NCBI GenBank assembly: GCA_963728845.1
Contig: CAVSLS010000017.1
Coordinates: 1 to 64,000, forward strand
From: Bog-473 sp963728845
GTDB taxonomy: Bacteria; Actinomycetota; Acidimicrobiia; Acidimicrobiales; RAAP-2
DNA length: 64,000 nt
Direction of reading: 5' to 3'
Position numbers and translations under genes: made by a program. Below the pieces are notes generated by a model. That model did no database searches. It had not been told where the DNA came from and saw only the letters and a list, made by a program, of their open reading frames with translations. Shown one piece after another: positions 10,244 through 19,297 of the stretch. Position 1 is the first letter of the stretch, and each line of letters begins with the position of its first letter.

Positions 10244-10963
10244 TCAGCCGGGAACGAGAATCCGCCCGCACTGCTCGCAGGTGGCGATCTCGCCAGGCGG
10301 GAGGGCGCGGATCTTCTCGACCTCGACGGAGGACAGCTCGAGGTGGCATCCGTCGCAGCGGTTGCCCACCAGACGGGCGGCGCCCGTACCCCTGAGGCGT
10401 GATCGCAACGTCTCGTAGCGGTCCGACAGGGCGGGCGGGAGGAGGGCAGCCTCGGCTGCGCGGGACCCGACGGTCGCGGCGAGCGCAGCGTCGATCTCGA
10501 GCTCGTCCTTGGCCACCTGGGCCCGGAGCTCCTCGGCCTGCGCCTCCAGGGGCGCGCTGCGCTCGTGCAGGGCAGCGAGCTCGGCATCGACTGGATCCTG
10601 ATCGAGCATCGCCACGAGCTCGAGCTCCTCGAGCTCGGCCCGTCGCTCGGTGAGGTGTCGCACCTCGTCGTTCATGGCCTGCAGGTCGCGACCCGACGAG
10701 CTGGTGGCGGCGTACATCCGCTGCTCAATGCCGCGACGGCGCTCGGTGATGCCCGCGATCTGCTCCTCGAGCGCCTTCTGGGTGGCCGTCAGCGCGGCTC
10801 GGCGTGCCGCCGCGTCCGCCCGCTGGGCTTCGAGCTCGGCCAGCTGGGCCTCCACGGCGGCCAGCCCCGATGTCTCTGCGAGGACGTCGCGCCGGTGTTG
10901 GAGCTGGGTGATGGACGTGTCGAGGTCCTGGACGGCGAGCAGGCGGGTCATGACGTCGCTCAC
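10244..10963 (-). CDS. Coiled-coil protein with C-terminal C4 zinc ribbon
   Basis: A 239-residue protein: a long heptad-rich coiled coil over about residues 10-175 (QLAELEAQRADAAARRAAL, LTERRAELEELELV) and a terminal zinc ribbon with CDGCHLE and CEQCGRILV, giving two CxxC pairs. This architecture is common next to Nif3-like proteins and RNase H/phosphatase genes in bacteria and is thought to bind nucleic acid, but the role is not established. The GTG start at 10963 overlaps the Nudix stop as GTGA. It sits in the middle of the leftward operon. Confidence 0.85.
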   Translation of the reverse strand: MSDVMTRLLAVQDLDTSITQLQHRRDVLAETSGLAAVEAQLAELEAQRADAAARRAALTATQKALEEQIAGITERRRGIEQRMYAATSSSGRDLQAMNDEVRHLTERRAELEELELVAMLDQDPVDAELAALHERSAPLEAQAEELRAQVAKDELEIDAALAATVGSRAAEAALLPPALSDRYETLRSRLRGTGAARLVGNRCDGCHLELSSVEVEKIRALPPGEIATCEQCGRILVPG

Positions 10964-11499
10964 CGCAGGGTCTCGTACCCGGCGCGGGCCAGGGGGAGCG
11001 CGTCGCGGAACGCGGGATCGGCGATGGCCAGGGCCTCGCTCCAGTCGAACCAGCGCGCCTCGGGGCTCTCGCCGGGTGGGGGGAGGGGCTCGGCGTCCGC
11101 CCCGACCAACAGGTAGCGCAGGTCGAGATGCGTGTGGCCGAGTGCCGCCTCGTGGACGTCGAGGTGGATGAGGAGTGGACCGGCGGCGGGGTGCTCGACC
11201 GCCAGGCCCAGCTCCTCGGTCGCCTCGCGCTGCGCGGCGACGGGCGGTGACTCGCCGGCGTCGATGTGGCCCCCGGGCTGCATCCAGATGCCGAGCCGCT
11301 TGTGGAGGTGCAGGACCGTGCCGCGCCGGCCGACGACGATGCCCGACGCCGTGACGTGGGTCGGGTCGGCGTGCTCGTCGCACGGCGACGTCAGCCGGGC
11401 GAGCTCGGAGAGGAAACGCTCACGGGCCACCGTCTCACGCGGCGATGCGGGCTGGTGGCTCTGGACCAGCGCCCGCAGTTCCTCCGTGGAGGCGCCCAT
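10960..11499 (-). CDS. Nudix hydrolase
   Basis: A 179-residue Nudix-fold pyrophosphohydrolase. The Nudix box is clear (GHIDAGE, then REATEELGL), giving the metal-binding Glu pair, preceded by HKRLGIWMQPGG. It hydrolyses some nucleoside diphosphate linked to another group; the substrate cannot be predicted. ATG 11499 lies 12 bases after the upstream PhzF-like stop, and its own stop overlaps the zinc-ribbon gene, so it is embedded in the operon. Confidence 0.9.
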   Translation of the reverse strand: MGASTEELRALVQSHQPASPRETVARERFLSELARLTSPCDEHADPTHVTASGIVVGRRGTVLHLHKRLGIWMQPGGHIDAGESPPVAAQREATEELGLAVEHPAAGPLLIHLDVHEAALGHTHLDLRYLLVGADAEPLPPPGESPEARWFDWSEALAIADPAFRDALPLARAGYETLR

Positions 11500-11510
11500 G
11501 GCCGGACTCC

Positions 11511-12308
11511 CTAGCACAGCTGTCCGGTGAGCACGGTCGTCGCGTGCCCGGCGATGCGCACCCGCGCGCCGTCGGGACGCACGTAGAGCACCCCGCCGCG
11601 CCGGGAGAGCTGGCTGGCCACGAGGGTGTCGCGTCCCAGCTCCGACGCCCAGTACGGCCCCGCCGTGCACTGGGCCGAGCCGGTGGCCGGGTCCTCGTCG
11701 ATTCCCACGTTGGGCCCGAAGACGCGCAGCACGTAGTCGGCACCGGAATCGGGTGGCGCCGCCGCTGTGAGCAGCAGGGCCTTTGATCCGGTGGCGGCGA
11801 TCGCAGCCAGGTCGGGCGCGTACGCGCCCACGCCCTCGGCCGAGCAGAGGACGACGATGGAGAAGAATTGGCTGTGCCCACTGGCCACGACGGCACCGGG
11901 CCACTGCGCCCGCAACGGATCGGGCAGTGGGGCGGGCGTCATGGGGTCGGCGGGAAAGTCGAGCTCAATGCGGTCGCCGTCGAAGGCGGCTCGGAGCGGG
12001 CCGCTCCGCGTGTGGAAGGTCAGGGGCACGCTGCCGTCGACGACGCCGCCCGCGCGTAACGCATGGGCGGAGGCCAAGGTGGCATGGCCGCACAGGTCGA
12101 TCTCGGTCGCCGGCGAGAACCAGCGCAGGCCGAAGGTGGTCGGATCGTCCGTGGGGGTGAGGAAGGCCGTCTCGGCGATGCCGAGCTCGAAGGCGATGGA
12201 CTGCATGCGCTCGTCCGCGAGCGGATCGCCGAGGAGGCACACGCCCGCGGGGTTGCCGCCGAAGGCGACCTCGCTGAAGGCGTCGACCCAGCTGATCGGG
12301 ATGGTCAT
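11511..12308 (-). CDS. PhzF family isomerase/epimerase
   Basis: A 265-residue PhzF-fold protein (diaminopimelate-epimerase-like superfamily). Family marks are WVDAFSEVAFGGNPAGV at the N-terminus, CGHATLASAHAL, and DEDPATGSAQCTAGPYWA in the second half. PhzF itself isomerises a phenazine precursor, but most homologues outside phenazine clusters have unknown substrates, and no other phenazine gene is present. I set the start at ATG 12308 because it forms an ATGA overlap with the aminotransferase stop; an ATG nine bases upstream is possible. Confidence 0.85.
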   Translation of the reverse strand: MTIPISWVDAFSEVAFGGNPAGVCLLGDPLADERMQSIAFELGIAETAFLTPTDDPTTFGLRWFSPATEIDLCGHATLASAHALRAGGVVDGSVPLTFHTRSGPLRAAFDGDRIELDFPADPMTPAPLPDPLRAQWPGAVVASGHSQFFSIVVLCSAEGVGAYAPDLAAIAATGSKALLLTAAAPPDSGADYVLRVFGPNVGIDEDPATGSAQCTAGPYWASELGRDTLVASQLSRRGGVLYVRPDGARVRIAGHATTVLTGQLC

Positions 12309-13483
12309 GGTGACCATGATGCTAAGCGGCTGAGCGCGTCGCGCAGGACGGCGTCGCGCTTGCAGAAGGCCCAGCGAACGAGCGTCCGGCCGCCTGCCCC
12401 GGGATCGGCCGGGTCGTAGAAGACGGCGCTCGGGATGGCCACGACCCCGCAGCGCCCAGGGAGGGCGAGGCAGAAGTCGGAACCGCTGAGGCCCGGTGCG
12501 ACCGGGCCGATGTCGGTCGTGGCGAAGTAGGTGGCCTCCGGCCGGTACACCTCGAAACCGAGGAGGGCCAGACCGTCACACAGCAGGTCGCGCTTGGCCG
12601 CCAGCGCCGCGGCGAACCCGTGCAGGGTCTCCGGTGGCAGCCCGAGGCCGTGGGCAATGGCGAGCTGGAACGGGGCCGGGCTGGTATAGGTCAAGAATTG
12701 CTTGGCCGCCCGTACGGCGGCGACCAATGGTGCGGCGGCGCTCACCCACCCCACCTTCCATCCGGTGAAGGAGAACGTCTTGCCGCCCGAGGAGATCGTG
12801 AGCGTCCGGTCACGCATGCCCGGCAGCGTGGCCAGCGGGACGTGGGACCCCTCGAAGACGAGGTGCTCGTAGACCTCGTCGGTCACCGCCAGGAGGTCAC
12901 GGGCCGTGCACACGGCGGCGACCTGCGCCAGCTCGTCGGCCGAGAACACCTTACCCGTCGGGTTGTGCGGCGAGTTGAGGAGCACGAGCTTCGTCCGTGG
13001 GGAGTCGGCCGCCGCCGCCAGCTCGCCGGGATCGAACGTCCAGTCGGGCGGATGCAGGCGAACGAGACGGGGCACCGCGCCCGCCATGGCGGCACAGGCG
13101 GCGTACGAGTCGTAGGTCGGCTCGAACATGACGACCTCGTCGCCGGGCTCGCAGAGGGCGAGCAGGGTGGCCGCGATGGCCTCGGTGGCGCCGACGGTGA
13201 CGAGCACCTCGGACTCAGGGTCCAGTTGGATGCCGTACCAGGCGTGCTGGTGCCTGGCTACGGCACGGCGAAGTTCGGGGATCCCGTTCCCCGGCGGGTA
13301 TTGATTGCGTCCCTCTCGGATCGCCGCCACCGCGATCTCGCACAGTTCGTCGGGACCGTCGGTGTCGGGGAATCCCTGGCCCAGGTTGACCGAGCCGGTG
13401 GCGGTCGCCAGCTCGGACATGGTGGCGAAGACGGTGGTCGTGAACGGGCGCAGGCGCCGGGCCAGATACACGTCCGCTGGCAC
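12305..13483 (-). CDS. Class I/II PLP-dependent aminotransferase
   Basis: A 392-residue fold-type I aminotransferase. Visible motifs: VNLGQGFPDTDGP at the N-terminus, NSPHNPTGKVF, TDEVYEHLVF and the PLP lysine in SSGGKTFSFTGWKVGW. It most resembles the subgroup containing actinobacterial N-succinyldiaminopimelate aminotransferase (DapC) and methionine/kynurenine aminotransferases. Specificity is not provable, and no lysine-pathway genes are nearby. The GTG 13483 start is chosen upstream of the first conserved block. It is the first gene of the six-gene leftward operon and is divergent from the endonuclease-like gene 16 bases away. Confidence 0.87.
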   Translation of the reverse strand: MPADVYLARRLRPFTTTVFATMSELATATGSVNLGQGFPDTDGPDELCEIAVAAIREGRNQYPPGNGIPELRRAVARHQHAWYGIQLDPESEVLVTVGATEAIAATLLALCEPGDEVVMFEPTYDSYAACAAMAGAVPRLVRLHPPDWTFDPGELAAAADSPRTKLVLLNSPHNPTGKVFSADELAQVAAVCTARDLLAVTDEVYEHLVFEGSHVPLATLPGMRDRTLTISSGGKTFSFTGWKVGWVSAAAPLVAAVRAAKQFLTYTSPAPFQLAIAHGLGLPPETLHGFAAALAAKRDLLCDGLALLGFEVYRPEATYFATTDIGPVAPGLSGSDFCLALPGRCGVVAIPSAVFYDPADPGAGGRTLVRWAFCKRDAVLRDALSRLASWSP

Positions 13484-13499
13484 CGCGACGATCGTAACA

Positions 13500-14492
13500 A
13501 TGGTGATTGAGCGTCGCCTATCGTCTGGGCGGACCGTGCTCAGCATCGCCAACTACAACATGCACCTCGGGATGGACGGGTGGGGCAGGCCCTACGACTA
13601 CGTCGCTGCCATCACCGCACTGCATGCCGACGTGATCGTGCTCGAGGAGGCCTGGACGGGCGAAGCGGACGAGGGAGGGGGTCAGTCGGCGAGGGCCGCG
13701 GCCGCGCTCGGCTACCAGATCGTGGCCCACACGGTCGGGCACGGGCGCCGCATCCGCCCCCAGCCCGGCGCCCCCGCCTCCTGGCGCCCCCGGCCGATGT
13801 GGTCCGTGCGCAACAAGGCCCTCTACCTCGACGGCGTGCGCCCGCAGCCCGACAGCGTGCGCGCCATGGCACGGTGGCAGGAGGCGGAGCACGGGACGAT
13901 GGGGATCGCCGTCCTGGTCCGGCCGGAACTCCCGGTGGAGGCGACGCGTCTCGTCCACATGAGCGTGCTGCGGGCCGACCGCACGCTGCGGGCCGCTCTT
14001 GTGGTCGACCTCAGCGTGGAGGGAAGGCAGATCTCGGTGGTGGGCACGCACATGTCCCATCTCCTCTTCGGATCGCACCGCAACTGGGCCGAGCTGCGGC
14101 GCCAGCTGCGTACGGCCGCTCGGCCCGACGCGGTGCTGGTCGGGGACATGAATTCCTGGGGCCCGCTCGTCCGGCTGTTCATGCCGGGCTGGCAGCGGGC
14201 GGTGAAGGGCTCCACCTGGCCCACCTGGCGCCCGCACAGCCAGATCGACCACATCCTGGTGCGCGGCGCGCTGCACCCCGTCGGGGGGGAGGTGCTCCCC
14301 CACGCCGGCTCGGACCACCGCCCGGTGCGGGCCGAATTGGAGGTCGGCCGGCGTGGTACTACCCCCCGCACGGCCAGACCCCGGCCGACAACGGTGGTAG
14401 CCCCATCAACCCCTGCACGGGACCGTAGGGGAGCTCGTTGCAGGCGACGCCTGACCGCTCAGGGCGGCGGGGGGGCTCGGCCAACGCGGTGA
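13500..14492 (+). CDS. Endonuclease/exonuclease/phosphatase family protein
   Basis: A metal-dependent EEP-fold hydrolase. It shows SIANYNMHLGMD at the N-terminus, the catalytic Glu in VIVLEEAW, GDMNSWGPL and the C-terminal SDHRPVRAELEV. The substrate could be a nucleic acid, phospholipid or phosphosugar. The core ends at about 14345; after it the frame runs on in low-complexity Arg/Thr-rich sequence to 14492, overlapping the convergent SulP gene. One extra base near 14346 would instead give a short tail ending at a TAG at 14398-14400, so the annotated end is doubtful. Confidence 0.78.
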   Translation: MVIERRLSSGRTVLSIANYNMHLGMDGWGRPYDYVAAITALHADVIVLEEAWTGEADEGGGQSARAAAALGYQIVAHTVGHGRRIRPQPGAPASWRPRPMWSVRNKALYLDGVRPQPDSVRAMARWQEAEHGTMGIAVLVRPELPVEATRLVHMSVLRADRTLRAALVVDLSVEGRQISVVGTHMSHLLFGSHRNWAELRRQLRTAARPDAVLVGDMNSWGPLVRLFMPGWQRAVKGSTWPTWRPHSQIDHILVRGALHPVGGEVLPHAGSDHRPVRAELEVGRRGTTPRTARPRPTTVVAPSTPARDRRGARCRRRLTAQGGGGARPTR

Positions 14493-16152
14493 CTGCAGCG
14501 TCGACGGTGGGATAGAAGTGGTCCTCGCCGATGCGCGCGGCAAGGCCGCTCCGGCGCAGGCTCTCGTGCAGGTGCACCCCGGCGCGAGCGATGCCGAAGG
14601 CGATGCGCTCACGCTCACAGAGGTCGAGGACGCGGCCCATGGCGCGCGTCCCGGTGAAGTCGATGTCGGACATGCCGATGGTGTCGAGGACGAACACCCG
14701 CACCGGCTGGGAAGTGTCCCGTAGGACGGCGGTCACCTCGTCGCGGAAGTGCATGGCGTTCGCGTACCAGATCGGCGTCGCGAAGAGCGCTGCCACGACG
14801 CCCGGCACCAGCTCGGCGCTCGGGTCGAGCTCTCGGCGCTGCCAACTGGTGGTGCCCGGGATACGCCCCATACGGTGCAACTGCGGCCGGGCGCTGAGAC
14901 GGATGCGGTCGAGAATGGCCAGGGCGACGGCGACCCCGATGCCTTGCTCCACCCCGACCAGCACCACGGTGACGAGTGTCACCGCGGCTAACCCGAACTC
15001 GAAGAGATTGAAGTGGGCGATGGCGAGCAGCTCGCGCCCGTTGAAGAGCCGTGACGCGATGTAGATGAGGATCGCGGCCAGCGTCGCCAACGGGACGTCC
15101 TTCAAGACGCCCGAGAACGGGATGAGAAGGATCACGGCTGCGGCCGCACCCAGCGCCCCCACCTGCGTGCGGCCGCCTGCTTGCACGACCGCACCCGTGC
15201 GGGGCGGACTGGCGTTGACCGGGAAGGATCCCACGAGCCCCGAGACCAGGCTGCCGGCGCCGACGCCGAGGAAGTCGCGGCCCGCGTCGACGTCGTAGCC
15301 GCCCTGGTCCGCGAAGGCGCGGGTGGTGGCCGCGGTCTGGGTCACCACCACCAGGGCCACCACGGCAGCCAGCGGCGCCAGGCTCGCCAGCACGGACCAC
15401 GACAGCCCGGTGATCCCGAAGTGGGGTGCGCCCGACTTGATGGTGCCGAGGACGGCGACGCCGTGGGCTTGGAGATCGAGCGCGCCCACCAGCGCGGTGG
15501 ATGCGACCATGCCGACCAGCGCACCGGGAATGCGGTGGTCGACGCGCGCGCCGACCACCATGACCCCGAGCACCCCGAGCCCGATGGCGAGCGACCACCC
15601 GTTGACCTGGTCGAGATGGGTGAGCACGGAGCCGAAGCGGTGCAGGTTCGAACCGCCGGTGGCAGGCAGCCCCAGGAGATCGGGCAGCTGATGGACGATG
15701 ATGATGACGGCCACGCCGGACAGGAAGCCCGTCAGGATCGGCGCCGACAGGAATTCGGCCAACCAGCCCAGGCGCAGGATGCTCACCAGCATCACGATGA
15801 GGCCGACCATCACGGCCAGGATCGCCACGAGGTCGACGTAGCGGGCCGATCCCGTGAGGGCAAGGGCCGACACCCCGGCGGCGAAGAGCGGCGCGATCGT
15901 CGAATCCGCTCCGACCGACATCTGCGGGTTCGAACCCAAGAAGGCGAAGAGGACCGACCCGACCACGAACGCGTAGAAGCCGGTGACGGGAGGCATGCCC
16001 GCGAGCCGGGACGTCGCGAGCTGCTCGGGCACCGCGATGACGAGGAGGGTCAGGCCCGCCACCAGGTCCGCGCTGGCCCACGCACGTTCGTAGCCGTACA
16101 GCGAGGTGAACACGGGTGGCCGTCGCACCGCGACATTCTCGCCCACCCGCAT
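14359..16152 (-). CDS. SulP family anion transporter with STAS domain
   Basis: About 597 residues: ten or more membrane helices of the SulP/SLC26 fold (LVAGLTLLVIAVPEQLA, then GMPPVTGFYAFVVGSVLFA, the usual SulP entry region), followed by a cytoplasmic STAS domain after about residue 440 (VFVLDTIGMSDIDFTGTRAM). SulP proteins carry sulfate, bicarbonate or other anions, by symport or exchange. ATG 16152 is chosen as the first start close to the conserved region. The C-terminal tail overlaps the convergent EEP gene. Sulfate uptake would fit the sulfatase/sulfotransferase genes further right, but that link is speculative. Confidence 0.88.
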   Translation of the reverse strand: MRVGENVAVRRPPVFTSLYGYERAWASADLVAGLTLLVIAVPEQLATSRLAGMPPVTGFYAFVVGSVLFAFLGSNPQMSVGADSTIAPLFAAGVSALALTGSARYVDLVAILAVMVGLIVMLVSILRLGWLAEFLSAPILTGFLSGVAVIIIVHQLPDLLGLPATGGSNLHRFGSVLTHLDQVNGWSLAIGLGVLGVMVVGARVDHRIPGALVGMVASTALVGALDLQAHGVAVLGTIKSGAPHFGITGLSWSVLASLAPLAAVVALVVVTQTAATTRAFADQGGYDVDAGRDFLGVGAGSLVSGLVGSFPVNASPPRTGAVVQAGGRTQVGALGAAAAVILLIPFSGVLKDVPLATLAAILIYIASRLFNGRELLAIAHFNLFEFGLAAVTLVTVVLVGVEQGIGVAVALAILDRIRLSARPQLHRMGRIPGTTSWQRRELDPSAELVPGVVAALFATPIWYANAMHFRDEVTAVLRDTSQPVRVFVLDTIGMSDIDFTGTRAMGRVLDLCERERIAFGIARAGVHLHESLRRSGLAARIGEDHFYPTVDAAVTALAEPPRRPERSGVACNELPYGPVQGLMGLPPLSAGVWPCGG

Positions 16153-16165
16153 GTCTGCCGGATCG

Positions 16166-16185
16166 ACCCAATTGAACCCAATTGA
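16166..16185. repeat. Tandem 10-base repeat upstream of SulP
   Basis: ACCCAATTGA occurs twice back to back, starting 14 bases upstream of the SulP start, in the divergent gap with the PLP-lyase gene. AT-rich and perfectly repeated, it may be a regulator site; no family is recognised. Confidence 0.5.
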
Positions 16186-16264
16186 ATAGTCTCGGGTCCG
16201 ACGGTCCAGGCGCACCACGGCGGCGGGGCGCCCCTGCCGAGCCGCCCGAAGGAGGCCCGCAACG

Positions 16265-17660
16265 ATGAGCGACTATCCCTACGCCGACCGCTTCACCGTG
16301 AACCGAACCCTGCCAGAACGGGCACGAGCCGGGAAGAGGTGCTCGCCGAGCTGCACACCATGGCCACCGAGGAAGACGCGTTCTGGGAGACGGGCAAGTG
16401 CTCGGGGACGATGTACTGCGGGGACCACGACCACTACCGCTTCATGAACGAGGCCTTCGGCTTGTTCGCCCACGTGAACGTCCTGCAGCGGGACATGTGC
16501 CCCAGCGCGACGAAGTTCGAGGCGGAGATCATCGCCATGACCCTCGGCCTGCACGCGGGCGACGCGGCGGTGGCCGCCGGTGACGAACCTTGCGGCCTGG
16601 TGACCACGGGAGGGACCGGCAGCATCCTCCATGCCATCCTCGCCTACCGGGAGCACGCCGCCAACGAGCGCGGCGTCGCGCGGCCGAACGTGATCAAGCC
16701 CGAGACCGCCCATCCTGCATTCGACAAGGCGTGCCACCTCTTCGGCGTGGAGCTGCGGCGGGCGCCGGTGGACCCCGTCACCACCCAGGTGGACGTGAAC
16801 TGGGTGCGCGACCACGTGGACGACCAGACGGTGGCGCTCATCGGGTCGGCCTGCAACTACGGCTACGGGACCGTCGACCCGATCGGCGACCTGTCCGACG
16901 TCGCCCTCGAGCGTGGTATCGGCCTCCACGTCGACGCGTGCCTCGGGCGGGTTCATCCTGCCCTTCGGCCGCGAGTTGGGCTACGACATCCCCGCGTTCG
17001 ACTACTCGGTCCCCGGTGTCACCTCCATCTCGGCCGACACGCACAAGTACGGGTACGCCTTCAAGGGCTCGTCCGTCATCAGCTTCCGCTCCAAGGCGCT
17101 GCGCAACGCGGAGTACTTCTACTTGACCGACTGGAGCGGCGGGAAGTACACCTCGCCCGGCATGGAGGGATCTCGATCCGGCGGCCTGATCGCCGCCACC
17201 TGGGCCTCTATGGTGCAGCTGGGCCACGCCGGCTACCTCGGCTACGCGCGCCAGATCTTCGACACGTCGTTCGCCATGCAGGAGGCGGTGACGGCGCACC
17301 CCGAGCTGCGCCTGATCGGCCGGCCGACCTTCCTCTTCTCGTTCACCTCCGACGAGTTCGACGTCTACCACGTGAACGACTTCATGCGCACCAGGGGATG
17401 GCGCTTCAACGGGCAGCAGTATCCCAACGCCCTCCACATGGCGGTGACCAGGCCGCAGACCCAGCCCCAGGTGGTGTCCGAGTTCACGCACGACCTCGAC
17501 GATGCCGTGGCCTACGCCAAGGAGCGGGCCACACGAGGCACCCCGGTCCGGGGCCATCTACGGCGGGGTGGCGGGCGGCATGACCGACGAGGCGGACGAG
17601 TTCATCCGCGCCGTCATGGCCGACATGCTCGACGGGCAGTCCTCCATCCCCGCCAAGTGA
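16265..17660 (+). CDS. PLP-dependent lyase, sphingosine-1-phosphate lyase/group II decarboxylase family, frameshifted
   Basis: About 464 residues once three breaks are bridged. The sequence closely follows the sphingosine-phosphate lyase (Dpl1) pattern: SACNYGYGTVDPIGDL, GLHVDACLGGFILPF (across a break), VTSISADTHKYGYAFKGSS with the PLP lysine, then the SPGMEGSRSGGLIAATWA active-site loop. Such enzymes cleave phosphorylated long-chain bases to an aldehyde and phosphoethanolamine; some bacterial relatives act on other phospho-amines. ATG 16265 follows a perfect AAGGAGG site. Breaks: about 16327 (one base missing), 16943 and 17549 (one base extra each). No N-terminal membrane helix is visible, unlike the eukaryotic enzyme. 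Confidence 0.8.
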
Positions 17661-18262
17661 TCCGGCCGGACGGCGGGCGGCCCACCGGGTGGATCGAGGG
17701 GTGCTCGGCCGCCCAAGCGGCGCTTGGTGCCGCTCTCGATGGTCTGAGCGACGCCGCGGCGCGAGGCCCGAGCCTCCTGCCCGGCTGGAGCGTCGGTCAC
17801 CTGCTCACCCACATCGCGCGCAACGCCGACAGCGTCGTGTGGCGCCTCGAGGGTGCGGCGTGCGGCGAGCTCCGCGACCAGTACCCGGGTGGGCTCGAGC
17901 AGCGGCGCGCGGACATCGAGGCGGGGGCGGGACGGCCGGCCGCCGACCTGGTGCGGGACGTGCACCGGACCTCGGCGGCGGTAGAGCGCACGATGGCCGA
18001 GCTCCCCTCGGCGGCATGGGACGCCCCCTCGCGGACGTCGCGCGGCGTGGTGGAGAGCTCGGCCGACGCAGTGTTGTCCCGCTGGCGTGAGGTGGTGGTG
18101 CACCACGGTGACCTCGGACTCGGCGCAGTGCCGCTCCCGCCCGAGCTGGTGGACGCGTGGTTGCCGCGCGAGCTGCCGCACCTGGCGCAGCGCACGGACC
18201 CCGTCCAACTCCTGACCTGGATCATCGGCCGGGGCGAACCGCCCACGCTGGCGGCCTGGTAG
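17657..18262 (+). CDS. Maleylpyruvate isomerase-type mycothiol-dependent protein
   Basis: A 201-residue four-helix DinB-like protein of the mycothiol-dependent maleylpyruvate isomerase (MDMPI) group. GWSVGHLLTHIARNADS contains the metal His (about 52), and WREVVVHHGDLGLG carries a Glu and His (about 145 and 149), matching the H-E-H zinc triad of MDMPI. Mycothiol is the actinobacterial thiol, so this gene supports the lineage guess. The GTG start overlaps the PLP-lyase stop as GTGA, so the two are probably co-translated. Real substrates of most family members are unknown. Confidence 0.83.
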   Translation: MIRPDGGRPTGWIEGCSAAQAALGAALDGLSDAAARGPSLLPGWSVGHLLTHIARNADSVVWRLEGAACGELRDQYPGGLEQRRADIEAGAGRPAADLVRDVHRTSAAVERTMAELPSAAWDAPSRTSRGVVESSADAVLSRWREVVVHHGDLGLGAVPLPPELVDAWLPRELPHLAQRTDPVQLLTWIIGRGEPPTLAAW

Positions 18263-18283
18263 CCGCCGAGGCTGCTCGTCCTC

Positions 18284-19297
18284 CTACGTCGAGACGAACG
18301 CGTTGCCGGCCCGGTCGGCCGCCACGCAGTAGGTCGTGGTCGGGCACGAGATGCTGGTCAGGGCATGGCCGCCGTCGATAAGTGTGCCGGTACTCCAGGT
18401 CGTCCCGTTCCAGCCGAACACCCGGCCGATGGAGTCGACGGCGCGGCAGAACGTCGGTGTCGGGCACGAAACGGCCGTCAGCCCAGAAGCGTCGGTCCCG
18501 GTCAGGGGGGGCTCGGTGGCGATGGAGGCCGGAGGGGAGAAGCCCAGGCCGTTCCAGGTCAGGACGCTGCCGCTGCTGTCGACCAGGACGCAGAAGGCCG
18601 CCGAGGGGCACGACACGGCATTGAGCTGACCCTGGGTGTCGGCATTGCCGGGCTGGGTCCAGGTGCGCCCGTTCCACACCGAGGGCCCGCCCTCGGCGGC
18701 GACGCAGAACGAAGGTGTGGCGCACGAGATCTGGTTGGCCGCGCCCCACGCCCCGAGGTTGCCCGACCAGCCCGTGCCGTTGAACGCGAACGAATTGCCC
18801 TCGCCGTCGATCGTGATGCAGAACGTGGGACCGGTGCAATCGATCGCCGTGATGCCCTGGGCCGCACCGATGGTCGCGGGCGGCTGCCACGAGGATCCGT
18901 CGAACATCGCGACCTGGTTCAGGTTGGGTGCGGCCGCACAGAAGGCGGCGGAGGCGCACGACAGGTACGAGACACCCTGGGGCGAGGGGGAGGGCACGGC
19001 GGGCCCGAGCCCGGTGACTTTGTCGAAGACGAGCCGGTAGGTCTGCCCCGTCGCCGATCCGAAGACGCAGAGGTCGGCCGCGGGGCACGAGACAACTGAC
19101 AGGTTCGCGCCCTCGGCGACCTGGATCGCCTTCGACCAGACGCCGGCAGGCCCGGCCGTCGTGGTCGTCGTGGTCGCCGTGGCGTGCGCGGTCGTCGTCG
19201 TGGCGGGGGTCGCTGGGCTCCCGCTGCAGCCGGCGGCGATCAGTGCCAGTGCGGCGACTCCCAGCGCCGCTCCGAAGCGTCCCGCCCGCCGCGGCAC
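18284..19297 (-). CDS. Lipoprotein with seven disulfide-type beta-propeller repeats
   Basis: About 337 residues. The N-terminus is a lipoprotein signal with lipobox LIAAGC, then a Thr-rich linker, then seven repeats of roughly 40 residues each built around S-C-x4-F/Y/L-C (for example VSCPSAAFCVLVD, VSCPTPTFCRAVD, ISCPTTTYCVAAD). Seven blades suggest a closed propeller stabilised by one disulfide per blade, anchored outside the membrane. The GTG start at 19297 shares a base with the TAG stop of the Lrp gene (TAGTG), so the two are coupled. Function is unknown; the fold suggests binding or scaffolding rather than catalysis. Confidence 0.78.
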   Translation of the reverse strand: MPRRAGRFGAALGVAALALIAAGCSGSPATPATTTTAHATATTTTTTAGPAGVWSKAIQVAEGANLSVVSCPAADLCVFGSATGQTYRLVFDKVTGLGPAVPSPSPQGVSYLSCASAAFCAAAPNLNQVAMFDGSSWQPPATIGAAQGITAIDCTGPTFCITIDGEGNSFAFNGTGWSGNLGAWGAANQISCATPSFCVAAEGGPSVWNGRTWTQPGNADTQGQLNAVSCPSAAFCVLVDSSGSVLTWNGLGFSPPASIATEPPLTGTDASGLTAVSCPTPTFCRAVDSIGRVFGWNGTTWSTGTLIDGGHALTSISCPTTTYCVAADRAGNAFVST

